This document shows, in pieces, positions 1 through 8,466 of a stretch of DNA of 64,000 nucleotides (positions within the stretch are counted from its first letter, which is position 1; every line of letters starts with the position of its first letter). The notes beneath the pieces are model-generated. The model had not been told where the DNA came from and made no database searches. It saw only the letters and a list, made by a program, of their open reading frames with translations. Source of the DNA: Victivallales bacterium (GTDB lineage Bacteria > Verrucomicrobiota > Lentisphaeria > Oligosphaerales > Oligosphaeraceae); NCBI GenBank assembly GCA_017554445.1, contig JAFZIJ010000059.1:1-64000 (forward strand), read 5' to 3'. The position numbers were made by a program, and so were the translations under genes.

Positions 1-2460
1 CTTTTCAGGCGTTCCAGGCGCGGCGTCGCCTGTGCCATACCATCTGATCGGGAAATGCCGTGTTGACGTCACATTCGGGATGATGTCCGCATCGGAAATT
101 TCAGCGTTGAACACATAGTCCAGATGCTTGTTCTGCGGCTTGAGAAAGTCGTCGTAGTCCATGGACATGAACGTCAGGCAATACAGCTTGCCGGGCGTGA
201 GGCCCGTCGCGGTCTGCGACAGACGGTTTGGCTTAGCGGCGCTCTTCGTGAACAACGCCACCATGTCGCCAAGACCGTTTTCACGACCAATCCGCCACTG
301 GTATTTGTTGCCGCCGTAGCCCGGAACTGTCTTGTGTACAATGGATTCCGGCTCCGCCGCTTCCACATTCCAATGTTTGAAGCCTTCTTCGAAATCGCCG
401 TCCTGCAGATGGCCGGGGATGTATTTGAAGCCATATTTTTCCGCCAGCGATTCCGTCTTGCCTTCGACGCAATAATGGCGCATGAGCTTGCCGACCCACC
501 GCACAATCTCTTCGTCCGTATGCCAGATGCTGTAGCAGCCCATGCCGTAGAGGCCGACCATGCGCGGATCCGTGGCGAGAATGTTGAAGAAGCGGTCGAA
601 AACCACTTTGATATCGGCGGCGGGATAATTGTTGATACACCAGCATTCAGGCGTCGTGTAACCACTCATGAGCATCATGAAGCGTTCAGCCGCGTCCGGC
701 GTCATCCTGCGGGCAATGTCCAGATGGACGGGAATGCCTTCAAGATCTTTCTCCATCTCCGCTTCCGTCCGCTTCGTGCCGACGTAGGTTTCCAAGAAGA
801 TTTTTCCTTCGCTGCGCGAGACGTTGGAACAGGCGGAAAGCAGATTCTGCTGGATGCGCGGATTGAAGGTCTTTTCGGAAATTCTGCTGTAACACCATGT
901 ATAGACGCGCTTATCGAGCTCCGTCAGTTTCCATAGGGCTTCGCATGTCGCGAGCATCGTCGTCGGATTGTCGTTGATGGAGATTTCGTCAAGCGTCAGC
1001 CCCCAGTTGCGCAGCAACGTCGGATTGGTGCGAATGATATTGACCAATTTGTCGATTTCGTTGATGTTTTCCTTTCGGAACACTCCGTGGCTGCCGAGAA
1101 TCTTCATGCCGCGCGATGTAACTTCCTTGTCGACGGCCAGCTGGTGACCCGCTGTCGGCAACCACACTTCCGTGTCGAAGATATTGACGGAATGGAGCAG
1201 ATGTTTTTTCCAGAAGTCCATGTCATAACGGAAGTTGGAATAATCGAGCTTGGGCGCGATATCCAACGCGTAGAGCATGATTTGCGCGACAGAACGGATG
1301 ATCAGCCGCCCGCCGTCCGCAGGAGCGTTTTCAATATGGAGCGTGTGTTCACCGAGCGTCAGCAGCCGCATCGTGTCCGACGGCTCACCGTCGCGGAAGA
1401 AGACAATTGGTTCAGCAGCGCCATCGATCTTCGCCGTCGTGTCGCGATACGTTTTGTCGAATCCGATGAACACCCATCCTTCGCGTGGATTGACGAATGT
1501 GACGTCGCCGTTTTTCAGTTCCGTGTCCAGTATTTCGCCGACCATGTTGTTGAGCCGTTTCAAATTGGCCTTCGGCGGAATCTTGATGACACGGATGGCG
1601 TATTCATTTTCAAAAACAACCTCACGATTGCCCTTTTTGAAAACCGCAACTTGCAGCGTACCATCGCTTTGCGGTAGATTGCCGAGCTTCGTCAGAACCA
1701 TCCGCGTTTGGTCAATATCGACATTTTTCCATGCGGAGAAATCCTCCTGACCGGCCATTTTCGTCCGCACGCCCAGTTCGCATGACGCAAGTTCGTCGTT
1801 CTTGAGGCCGGGCACGTAGAATGTCATCTGCGGATCATCCGCGTCGATTTTCATCAGCAACGGACGCACAGGAATGATGCGGCTGAGATCAAGCTCCTTC
1901 GGATCGTCGATGCGTGAGCCTTTCAAGGCTTTTTCCGACAGTGGAATGAGATAAGGACATGCAATATCGATGGTTCCGACTGGCGTCTTGGCGTACAGGC
2001 CGAAATTGTAGGTGCCGTTGGGCGATTCCCCCAAAACGCCCTCGCCTTCGATCTTCACCCATTCGCCATGCGTGTCATTCGGAATATCCGATGAATTGAT
2101 CGCCTTTGTCCAGCCTGTATTCCAGACGCAGAGATACGATTTCGGCGTCTTCAGACCGCTTGTGCGGATGTAGGCTCCAAGCCGATATCGTTCTCCCGCA
2201 ACGAGAAACGCATTCGGTTGACGCAAAACTTCCCCTTTGTCGATATTGACGCGTATGGCGTTTTTTCCGCCCGGCCCTTCGCCCGGTAGCAGAACCATTG
2301 GATTCTCCGTAGCGGCGGCCTGATCGACGCTCCAGCATGGAATCCGCCCAGGCAAGAGTTCATAATCGCCTTCAAAATCCACATTTTTCAGAATATTGAT
2401 CTCTTCAAACGCTGGCAGGGCCACCGCCGCCAACAGGCATATCGACAAAAATCGTTTCAT
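1..2460 (-). CDS. Large secreted protein, glycosidase-like, 3' end beyond window
   Basis: An open frame of 820 codons without a stop runs from ATG at 2460 to the left edge, so the C-terminus lies outside the window. The start is preceded by AAAGGATAAAC, a good ribosome binding site. The first 15 residues (MKRFLSICLLAAVAL) form a short signal peptide, so the product is exported. The first ~350 residues read like beta-sandwich, carbohydrate-binding-type modules; residues ~400-680 look like a TIM-barrel region with segments such as LTLDEISINDNP and YGMGCYSIWHTDEE rich in acidic and aromatic residues; another sandwich-like module follows from ~690. I recognise no named family; a glycoside hydrolase or related polysaccharide-active protein is an inference from this layout and from the neighbouring 2762-5830 gene. 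The frame was confirmed by translating several separate stretches, not every codon. Confidence 0.8.
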   Translation of the reverse strand, partial: MKRFLSICLLAAVALPAFEEINILKNVDFEGDYELLPGRIPCWSVDQAAATENPMVLLPGEGPGGKNAIRVNIDKGEVLRQPNAFLVAGERYRLGAYIRTSGLKTPKSYLCVWNTGWTKAINSSDIPNDTHGEWVKIEGEGVLGESPNGTYNFGLYAKTPVGTIDIACPYLIPLSEKALKGSRIDDPKELDLSRIIPVRPLLMKIDADDPQMTFYVPGLKNDELASCELGVRTKMAGQEDFSAWKNVDIDQTRMVLTKLGNLPQSDGTLQVAVFKKGNREVVFENEYAIRVIKIPPKANLKRLNNMVGEILDTELKNGDVTFVNPREGWVFIGFDKTYRDTTAKIDGAAEPIVFFRDGEPSDTMRLLTLGEHTLHIENAPADGGRLIIRSVAQIMLYALDIAPKLDYSNFRYDMDFWKKHLLHSVNIFDTEVWLPTAGHQLAVDKEVTSRGMKILGSHGVFRKENINEIDKLVNIIRTNPTLLRNWGLTLDEISINDNPTTMLATCEALWKLTELDKRVYTWCYSRISEKTFNPRIQQNLLSACSNVSRSEGKIFLETYVGTKRTEAEMEKDLEGIPVHLDIARRMTPDAAERFMMLMSGYTTPECWCINNYPAADIKVVFDRFFNILATDPRMVGLYGMGCYSIWHTDEEIVRWVGKLMRHYCVEGKTESLAEKYGFKYIPGHLQDGDFEEGFKHWNVEAAEPESIVHKTVPGYGGNKYQWRIGRENGLGDMVALFTKSAAKPNRLSQTATGLTPGKLYCLTFMSMDYDDFLKPQNKHLDYVFNAEISDADIIPNVTSTRHFPIRWYGTGDAAPGTPEK

Positions 2461-2580
2461 GTTTATCCTTTCCTTTTAATTAATTGTATAAATAAGAAGC
2501 TTGCAAAGGAAAATTTAGCATGAACAAACGGGAAGGCAAGAAGCAAATGACATCATTTTGCATGACATCTTTTGCATTTA

Positions 2581-2764
2581 CGCGAAGCGTGACGAACCGC
2601 CGAGCAGACGTAGGCCCTTCCGATTATTCTCGTTCAAAATTCACGTATTGCTGATAACACTCATAGAACTATGGCCTCCATCTGCAAGACATTTCTGTGT
2701 AATCTGTGTGATCTGTGGTTTCTAAGACATTGATTTTTCGTGATTTTCGTGATTTTCGTGGTTA
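2581..2764 (+). repeat. Copy A of the composite intergenic repeat
   Basis: Contains the segments seen in copies at 40743, 45117 and 61955: a CGCGAAGCG / CCGCCGAGC portion (2581-2604), then tandem AATCTGTGTGATCTGTGG (2701-2718), then three TTTTCGTGA/TTTTCGTGG units (2733-2761). The last unit runs into the TAA stop codon of the next gene (complement of 2762-2764). The remaining stretch 2461-2580 holds only the upstream region of the secreted protein gene. Confidence 0.7.
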
Positions 2765-5700
2765 AAAATCTGCCATTGTATCTCGCGTCAAGTCAACGGT
2801 TTTGATTTCTGTATGATCCGCAAAATGAATCGTCATCTGATGGCTTCCCGTGCCATGACAACGGATGCCGCCGTCATCCAAAACTTCCACATGCAATTCA
2901 GGCGAATCAGGCTCCAGAATCATATTCGGCAGAACCGTCAATATCTTCGCCTCCCGTTCAACGACATCCGTCTCAAACTGAATGTTACCATTGTCGATGA
3001 CAACTTTTTTGTGGTTGCCAGCCGTTGTCCAATCGGTGTTCAGAAGCATCAGTCGGCGCACATGGTCATTCTCAACCCATTCATTCCAAAAGACTTCTCG
3101 CGACGGATCATCCACATGGCACTGCGGCAGATTCTCCGACGCCAATCTTGCAATCACCGCTACCATCACACGTTGCAACGCTTCATGGCCCGGATACGCG
3201 TATGCCGTGATCGTATAAACGACGCCCTGCCTTTTGCGGAAACGACAGACCAACGGCTCGCCAGTCATGGCATCACAGATAACAGGCTCGGCTCCAGCAA
3301 GTTCCAATTTTGCCAGACGGCATGGACCGTCCTCTTCAGGCGATTTGCTTGGCACGGCGGAAAGCTCTGGAATGACATAATTTTCGCGGTCGATGGCGTT
3401 CCATTGGCCGGAATAGCGTTTGCCCGGCCCAATCACTTTCAGTCCGCAGAAGTCACGTAAATCGCCGTCATTCCACAAGTTAAGCTCCAACATTTCTTCA
3501 AGGAAATCACGTTTGACATGACGACTGAACTGCGGCAGGCCAATCAGCAGCGTGCCGCCGTTCTCCACGAAATGCGAGAGTTTATCGTAATCCTCCTGAA
3601 TCATCGTGTTCCAGCCAAGATGCAGCAACAATGAATAGCGGTCGAAATAGTCTTGTTTCGCTTCGGTCGGCACTTCGTCGAAATCGCCGTAAGGCGTTCC
3701 AGAGAAGAAGAACCGCCGTTTCGTGTAATCCTGCCGCAATGGTTGCGTGCTCGCTCCGGGCATCAATACATCCAATAACTGACGGCATTTTTCCGGCTGG
3801 CGATGCCCCCACAGCGGATCATTTTTGCCAAAGAGCCCCCAAACCGCATAATCTGGCGACTGATCCGTCCCGCAGATGAAACCGTTGAACGGCGCGGCGT
3901 AACGACCTTCGATGAAGGCGATTTTTCTCGTCGGAGCGCCTTTTCGCGGATGCGTCTTGACGAATCGGTAGAAATCACGCGTCATATCGCGTTTTCCTTT
4001 CGTCAGGAGATCGTCCCACGCCTGCCGTTCCTCCTTGAAAAGTTCAAACAAGCTGTCCTCTTCGTAAATCATGTTCGCGCCCATCATCCATGGCTGGAAT
4101 AGCGACAGATAATAGACGCCCAAATGCGTTTCATAATACGGCTGGAACGCATGTTGGATGGCGATATGGACGCCCCACTCGCCTGTGGAAAGCGCCTCCG
4201 CCGCTGGACGTGCCTGCGAACAAAGATGTTGCGTATGCGGCACCATCGTTTCCGTGCGGATGAAATCCGCTCCCGCCAAATAGCAATAGCGATGGCCGCC
4301 GGACGCGTCGCCGAACGCCGCGCGTTTGCTGACGGTGTGCGCACGATCCACTTCGATTTTCAGTCGTTTGAGATAGTGTTCCATCGCCGTTTTCATGTCT
4401 TCCGAACACCATTCAAAGTCTGGATCGAACGCATAGACGGCTCCAGGCCATTCATGCTTGCCGACGCTGTGGAGCATGTCTCCTGCGCTTTCCGTCAGCA
4501 CGCCGCTGTCGAAAGCGTTTGCGGCTTCGACATGGATGCGATGGTCACGACAGAACGTGCCCCATCGTGCAAGCAGTTCATCTGGAACATCAACGCCTTT
4601 ATAGGAATGTGGATTCTCAAATCGGAAAGAACGGAATACGACCAAATTGCCAAGACGTGTCCGCCATGTGTAGTCCAGCAGCCAATCCATGCAACCGCTG
4701 TCGTCATGCGGCACAACCGTCATGTCGTAGCCGACCATGACTTCCGGCGTTTCGTCTTTCAACGCATAAACCATTGGGATGACGCCTTGTGTGGAATCCG
4801 TCGAAACAACGATGTCGTGTCCAGATTTGGAAATGGAAAATGGAAATTCGTTCCAGCCAGGCTGTAAATCCAATGCCAGGCTTTGATTCTCCCAACGGAC
4901 GGTTGTTCGAGCGGCCTTCGCCGCGAATATCCGCCCAATGAGCGGTTCGCCAACCAACGCCCATGGAGGCAGAGAAAACTGCAAATGAACATGTTCCGAC
5001 TGCTGTAACACAATCCGCGTGACCAATAGGTAAAATTGTCCATTGCCGTTTTTCAACGCAAAACGATGCTTGCCCGAAACCGCCGGAAAACGGAACCACA
5101 TATCTTCCAACATCTGCATGAAGTCGTCGTGTTCGCGATAATAGCGCTTTCCTTCCGCGACGATTTTGCCGTCGCAATACACTGTCAACGGAAATTCGTC
5201 ATGGATTTGCTTTTCATCGCCTGGCGTGTATTCCGGAGCCGCCATTGCGACGACATGCAGGATGGTTTCATCGCTATCGCCTTTTGTTTCAGGAAGTTCT
5301 GCCTCGAATTCAACGGCTTTGTCTGGCCCGATCCACGCCGTCCGCATGCGCGCCCAATCGTGAACGGGAACGGAATTCGCCAAATCGTCCGCCTCGAAAA
5401 CGACCTGCCCTTCCTTCGCCTTCGGTATAAACCAATAATATCCCGTCCGCGTCACAATGACATGGCAGCCCAAATATTTTGGCCCGACAGGGAACTCGAT
5501 CCGCCCTTTTGTCAGAATGTCCTTTGCCGCGAACTCAAACGTTCCCGACAGCGTAACGAGTTTGAAAACAGCGTCTTCCGCCACATCCGCCTCGACTCGT
5601 ATTCCCGCCAGGCCGCGATGTGTCGTGCTTTTCCAGCAGGCCGAATCCAACAACGTCTCTTTCGCGCAATGCCCTGGCCCGAACCAAATGACGGGATAGT

Positions 5701-5830
5701 CCAGCTGAAAGACCTTTTCGATGACGCCGTCGGAGCATTCCAGATGTCCATCCCAATGATAATACGGATGATAGTGACGTCGTGAATAGAGATACTGGTA
5801 TCCCCAGTCTATGCGGAAATTCAGTTTCAT
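2762..5830 (-). CDS. 1022-aa hypothetical protein, probable TIM-barrel glycosidase-like
   Basis: Starts at ATG 5830, preceded by AAGGAGCAGAATGCC and a convincing promoter. No signal peptide (MKLNFRIDWGYQYLYSRRHY), so it should act in the cytoplasm. N-terminal ~370 residues look like beta-sandwich modules; residues ~390-700 contain a probable TIM barrel (segments VVFRSFRFENPHSYKGV, YAFDPDFEWCSEDMKTAM, GANMIYEEDSLFELF with candidate catalytic acids); residues ~720-840 resemble a glutamine-amidotransferase/ThuA-like fold (LSHFVENGGTLLIGLPQ); the C-terminus is again beta-rich. This architecture is common among large uncharacterised proteins of Lentisphaerota and Verrucomicrobiota; enzymatic role is inferred. 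Transcribed alone, convergent with nothing, with a repeat element directly at its stop. Confidence 0.8.
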   Translation of the reverse strand: MKLNFRIDWGYQYLYSRRHYHPYYHWDGHLECSDGVIEKVFQLDYPVIWFGPGHCAKETLLDSACWKSTTHRGLAGIRVEADVAEDAVFKLVTLSGTFEFAAKDILTKGRIEFPVGPKYLGCHVIVTRTGYYWFIPKAKEGQVVFEADDLANSVPVHDWARMRTAWIGPDKAVEFEAELPETKGDSDETILHVVAMAAPEYTPGDEKQIHDEFPLTVYCDGKIVAEGKRYYREHDDFMQMLEDMWFRFPAVSGKHRFALKNGNGQFYLLVTRIVLQQSEHVHLQFSLPPWALVGEPLIGRIFAAKAARTTVRWENQSLALDLQPGWNEFPFSISKSGHDIVVSTDSTQGVIPMVYALKDETPEVMVGYDMTVVPHDDSGCMDWLLDYTWRTRLGNLVVFRSFRFENPHSYKGVDVPDELLARWGTFCRDHRIHVEAANAFDSGVLTESAGDMLHSVGKHEWPGAVYAFDPDFEWCSEDMKTAMEHYLKRLKIEVDRAHTVSKRAAFGDASGGHRYCYLAGADFIRTETMVPHTQHLCSQARPAAEALSTGEWGVHIAIQHAFQPYYETHLGVYYLSLFQPWMMGANMIYEEDSLFELFKEERQAWDDLLTKGKRDMTRDFYRFVKTHPRKGAPTRKIAFIEGRYAAPFNGFICGTDQSPDYAVWGLFGKNDPLWGHRQPEKCRQLLDVLMPGASTQPLRQDYTKRRFFFSGTPYGDFDEVPTEAKQDYFDRYSLLLHLGWNTMIQEDYDKLSHFVENGGTLLIGLPQFSRHVKRDFLEEMLELNLWNDGDLRDFCGLKVIGPGKRYSGQWNAIDRENYVIPELSAVPSKSPEEDGPCRLAKLELAGAEPVICDAMTGEPLVCRFRKRQGVVYTITAYAYPGHEALQRVMVAVIARLASENLPQCHVDDPSREVFWNEWVENDHVRRLMLLNTDWTTAGNHKKVVIDNGNIQFETDVVEREAKILTVLPNMILEPDSPELHVEVLDDGGIRCHGTGSHQMTIHFADHTEIKTVDLTRDTMADF

Positions 5831-5868
5831 GGCATTCTGCTCCTTGATTTGATTTCATAGATGACAAT

Positions 5869-5897
5869 AGAATAAATCAAGGCACAGGAAAAGTCAA
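5869..5897 (-). promoter_or_regulatory. Sigma-70-type promoter for the 1022-aa protein gene
   Basis: On the minus strand TTGACT (complement of 5892-5897) is followed after 17 bp by TATTCT (complement of 5869-5874), 39 bp before the ATG at 5830. Spacing is ideal; the -10 box matches 5 of 6. Confidence 0.55.
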
Positions 5898-6022
5898 GTT
5901 AGTTCCACGAATGGACATAAAAGAACATTAATGTTTTGCAACTGGAGCATTCCCATCATAACGTGCATGAATAGATTGGTAAAGAATGTAAACTACATGA
6001 AACATCGTTTCAATTTTATGAA

Positions 6023-6055
6023 TTGAAAATCAAAAGTTCAATGATATTTTATAAT
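6023..6055 (+). promoter_or_regulatory. Probable promoter of the orphan nuclease-like gene
   Basis: A perfect TATAAT at 6050-6055 lies 43 bp before the ATG at 6098 in a very AT-rich stretch. The best upstream match is TTGAAA at 6023-6028, 21 bp away, longer than the usual 17, so the -35 is uncertain. Confidence 0.35.
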
Positions 6056-6097
6056 CATTTAAATAACAATAAACAAAATAAAATAAAGTGAATCACG

Positions 6098-6817
6098 ATG
6101 AAAAAAGAAACACAAGAACATCAAGTCGTTGAAGCAATGCGCAAAGAAGGAGGATATGCTACCCTGCGCCGCCTTAATGAAATTGTGGATTTTTCAACTT
6201 GGAAGACAAAGACTCCAGAAGCAACAGTAAGACGAATTGTACAACTTAGTAATCAATTCTTTAGGATTCAATCTGGGTTATGGGCGCTTGAAGAATCTCG
6301 TGAACAAGTACTGAAAAAATTAGAATTGAAACCAGGCAACAAGAAGAGCGAAGAACAGTTTAGCCATAGTTATTATCAAGGGTTACTTGTTGAAATTGGT
6401 AAATTCCGCAGCCAAGAGACATTCGTTCCCGCGCAGGATAAAAATCATAATTTTATCGGTCAGCATTTAGGTGATATAGCTGATACGACAAAATTACCTC
6501 CATTCACATACGAGAACTTGATAAAACGAGCAATGACAATTGATGTTATTTGGTTCAATGAAAGAAGAATGCCATCAAACTTTTATGAAGTGGAACACAC
6601 AACGGACATCAAGAATTCTCTTTCTAAATTCTATGAACTACAAGACTTCCATGCAGGATTCTATATTGTAGCCGATGCATGTCGAAAGAAGGAGTTTGAG
6701 GATAAACTTAATGTATCAATTTTCGAAAGTATCAAAAGCCGTGTTAAATTTATTGAGTATAATCAAGTAGCAGAAATGTATGAAGGACTGACTAAAATAA
6801 ATAAGTCTATTTGGTAG
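6098..6817 (+). CDS. HARE-HTH-like plus restriction-endonuclease-like protein
   Basis: 239 aa. Residues ~5-70 read as a winged helix-turn-helix of the HARE-HTH type (EHQVVEAMRKEGGYATLRRL ... FFRIQSGLWALEE), a domain known to accompany restriction enzymes and chromatin factors. Residues ~145-200 contain IDVIWFN followed by FYEVEHTTDIKNSLSKFYEL, an arrangement like a PD-(D/E)XK nuclease core with Asp in the first strand and an E-x-E in place of E-x-K. No methyltransferase or other restriction partner lies nearby. The gene is visibly AT-rich compared with flanking genes and stands alone on the plus strand at the edge of the accessory island, which suggests horizontal acquisition. Nuclease activity is an inference; a DNA-binding regulator or solitary defence nuclease are both possible. 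Confidence 0.7.
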   Translation: MKKETQEHQVVEAMRKEGGYATLRRLNEIVDFSTWKTKTPEATVRRIVQLSNQFFRIQSGLWALEESREQVLKKLELKPGNKKSEEQFSHSYYQGLLVEIGKFRSQETFVPAQDKNHNFIGQHLGDIADTTKLPPFTYENLIKRAMTIDVIWFNERRMPSNFYEVEHTTDIKNSLSKFYELQDFHAGFYIVADACRKKEFEDKLNVSIFESIKSRVKFIEYNQVAEMYEGLTKINKSIW

Positions 6818-6926
6818 AGGAAGAAAACATTCTGTAACATCATAGCCCCAAGTGACACATTCATTCATATATCTTAATCTGCAATAATAATAGTCATATA
6901 CATAGCACATGGAAATGAATCCATTG

Positions 6927-7481
6927 GAATTTGTCACGCAGTGCGTTATGAATTGGAAAAATAGCGGTTCATCCGTCATCCACATGACGAAGTGGTGATG
7001 TAGACAGATCAATTGGTCACACACTGTGTGATGAATTGGAAAAAGCGGTTAGTTCGCCATCTGCATGACGAAGCGGTGATGCGTCCAAATCAACTGGTCA
7101 CGCAATGAGTCACCAATCGGGAAAACAATCAGAATTGACGCATGTACTTCTTCCCCAGTAACATATCAATTCGAGACACAGTGTGTCGCGAATTGAGGAA
7201 GCCATGCAGAATTGATGCATCCAACTAATATGCAACAAGTTATCAATTTGTGACACAGTGTGCCGCAAATTGGGGAAGCCATGCAGAATTGATGCATGTT
7301 TCTAAAATGCAACATGTTATCAATTTGGAACACAGTGCGTTCCAAATTGAAAAAGTCCGATAGATTTGATGCAAGTTCCTCAAATGCATGATGATATCAA
7401 TTCTAGACGCAGTAAGTTTATCACCCAAATGAAAAAAGTAATGCATTCAATTCAATTTTGCAGACAGTGTTTGCAAAATTG
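6927..7481. repeat. Tandem array of eight ~77-bp units with 29-nt palindromes
   Basis: Palindromes start at 6927, 7010, 7091, 7167, 7244, 7321, 7398 and 7453, so the period is 83, 81, 76, 77, 77, 77 and 55 bp. Seven are exactly 29 nt and follow CAATT-N4-ACRCAGTGYGT-N4-AATTG; the seventh is degenerate. Stem positions covary between units (for example inner stem GAGAC/GTC.C, GGAAC/GTTCC, TGCAG/TTGCA). Units are collinear with 9205-9285, inside the DUF1016 nuclease gene. No gene was found in 6818-7502. Confidence 0.85.
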
Positions 7482-7502
7482 ACACATTGTCTTACAAACT
7501 TA

Positions 7503-8021
7503 TTAATCGGCGGAAGACAAGACAGGAGAAGCGGCTGTGTCCGCCTTTCTGTGTCTCTTGGACGTCTTTATCCATCCTCCAGTTCGGCGGCTGGATGGAG
7601 CGGTATCAAGCATGGACAGCGGAAACCATCCGTCACCTTTGTCGCGATAAAGCTCCGCCGACTTCCGAAGCCAGTAACGGCATCCCTTGATGGTTATGTT
7701 GAATATGCTCTCTGCAATGACTTTGGACTGCGCCACGGCCTGTCGTGTAATGCCCAGGAACTCGGCTAGTTCATGCGTCAACATGAAGTCTCTATCGAAC
7801 TCTTCCGTCCCCCTCAACGACCTCCACAGCAACTCATTGGCTATCCGCTTTCGTTCGTCCTCCACCGACTTCAGCGTCGCGTATGGAACTTCGTCCACAC
7901 CACACTTTGAGCAATGCCAATATTCCCCTTCCACCGTGATTCGGCCGACGTATGGATCGTCCACAGTGTATCTCGTGCGTCTCTGCATTGGCAGTCCACA
8001 ATCAAAGCATTCATTTTTCAT
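7503..8021 (-). CDS. mqsA: MqsA/YgiT-type zinc-finger HTH antitoxin
   Basis: 172 aa. Two CxxC pairs (Cys5/Cys8 and Cys37/Cys40) with the intervening stretch GRITVEGEYWHCSKCG match the YgiT/MqsA zinc-binding N-domain, which neutralises MqsR-type toxins. Residues ~80-110 (LTHELAEFLGITRQAVAQ) form a Cro/C1-type helix-turn-helix for operator binding. A further ~60 residues follow, with a basic, disordered end, making it longer than E. coli MqsA (131 aa). It lies 19 bp downstream of the toxin gene; this order, toxin then antitoxin, is the usual one for mqsRA. It probably binds the pair's own promoter upstream of 8364. The family call is from recognised motifs; pairing is from context. Confidence 0.8.
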   Translation of the reverse strand: MKNECFDCGLPMQRRTRYTVDDPYVGRITVEGEYWHCSKCGVDEVPYATLKSVEDERKRIANELLWRSLRGTEEFDRDFMLTHELAEFLGITRQAVAQSKVIAESIFNITIKGCRYWLRKSAELYRDKGDGWFPLSMLDTAPSSRRTGGWIKTSKRHRKADTAASPVLSSAD

Positions 8022-8040
8022 TGTTCATCTCTCCTATTAT

Positions 8041-8364
8041 TTAGTTATGGAAACTTATGATGATCAGCAGTTCGTCTTCGATGACGGCGAGTTTGATGTA
8101 TATGTTGATGGGTACGCGTCTTCCCTGACGAATAAAGGGCTTGACATAAACATCCGCCGGACGCTTTCCATGCTCCTCATCCGTATGTCTAAAATCCACC
8201 AGTGACAGACTGGCAAGGATAGACAGGAATTCATATTCTCTGATCCCTAGCTTGTCGATATCTGTCTTACCGTCTGAACGCTGCCTGCGTCTTACCTTTT
8301 TCTCCAACGCAAGCCGTCTCACAGTCGTCAAGTCATAGTATGGTTGGTTCGGTCTCCTGGCCAT
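8041..8364 (-). CDS. mqsR: MqsR-family mRNA interferase toxin
   Basis: 107 aa, close to the 98 aa of E. coli MqsR. Recognisable elements: YYDLTTVRRLAL near the N-terminus, the central LASLSLVDFRHTD, then ADVYVKPF and the C-terminal IYIKLAVIEDELLIIISF, which parallels the VYLKITVIHDVLIVSF strand pair of MqsR. MqsR is a RelE-fold endoribonuclease that cleaves mRNA, mainly at GCU. It forms a bicistronic unit with the downstream zinc-finger antitoxin. It sits in the repeat-rich accessory island beside a nuclease gene. An alternative would be an inactive relative, but nothing is obviously missing at this level of inspection. Confidence 0.8.
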   Translation of the reverse strand: MARRPNQPYYDLTTVRRLALEKKVRRRQRSDGKTDIDKLGIREYEFLSILASLSLVDFRHTDEEHGKRPADVYVKPFIRQGRRVPINIYIKLAVIEDELLIIISFHN

Positions 8365-8466
8365 TGTCCTTCCATCCGATTGTACATGTCATTAAAATAT
8401 ATTCTACTTTACACTTGTCAAGCTATTTGCCATCATTTTTCTTGTCATGTGTAAAGCGGCTAGAAG

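Noticed and set aside
6927..7481. Could the palindromic repeats with ~48-bp gaps be a CRISPR array?
   Set aside because: Repeats differ from each other, the gaps are also similar between units, and no cas gene is present. The unit is a ~77-bp tandem repeat.
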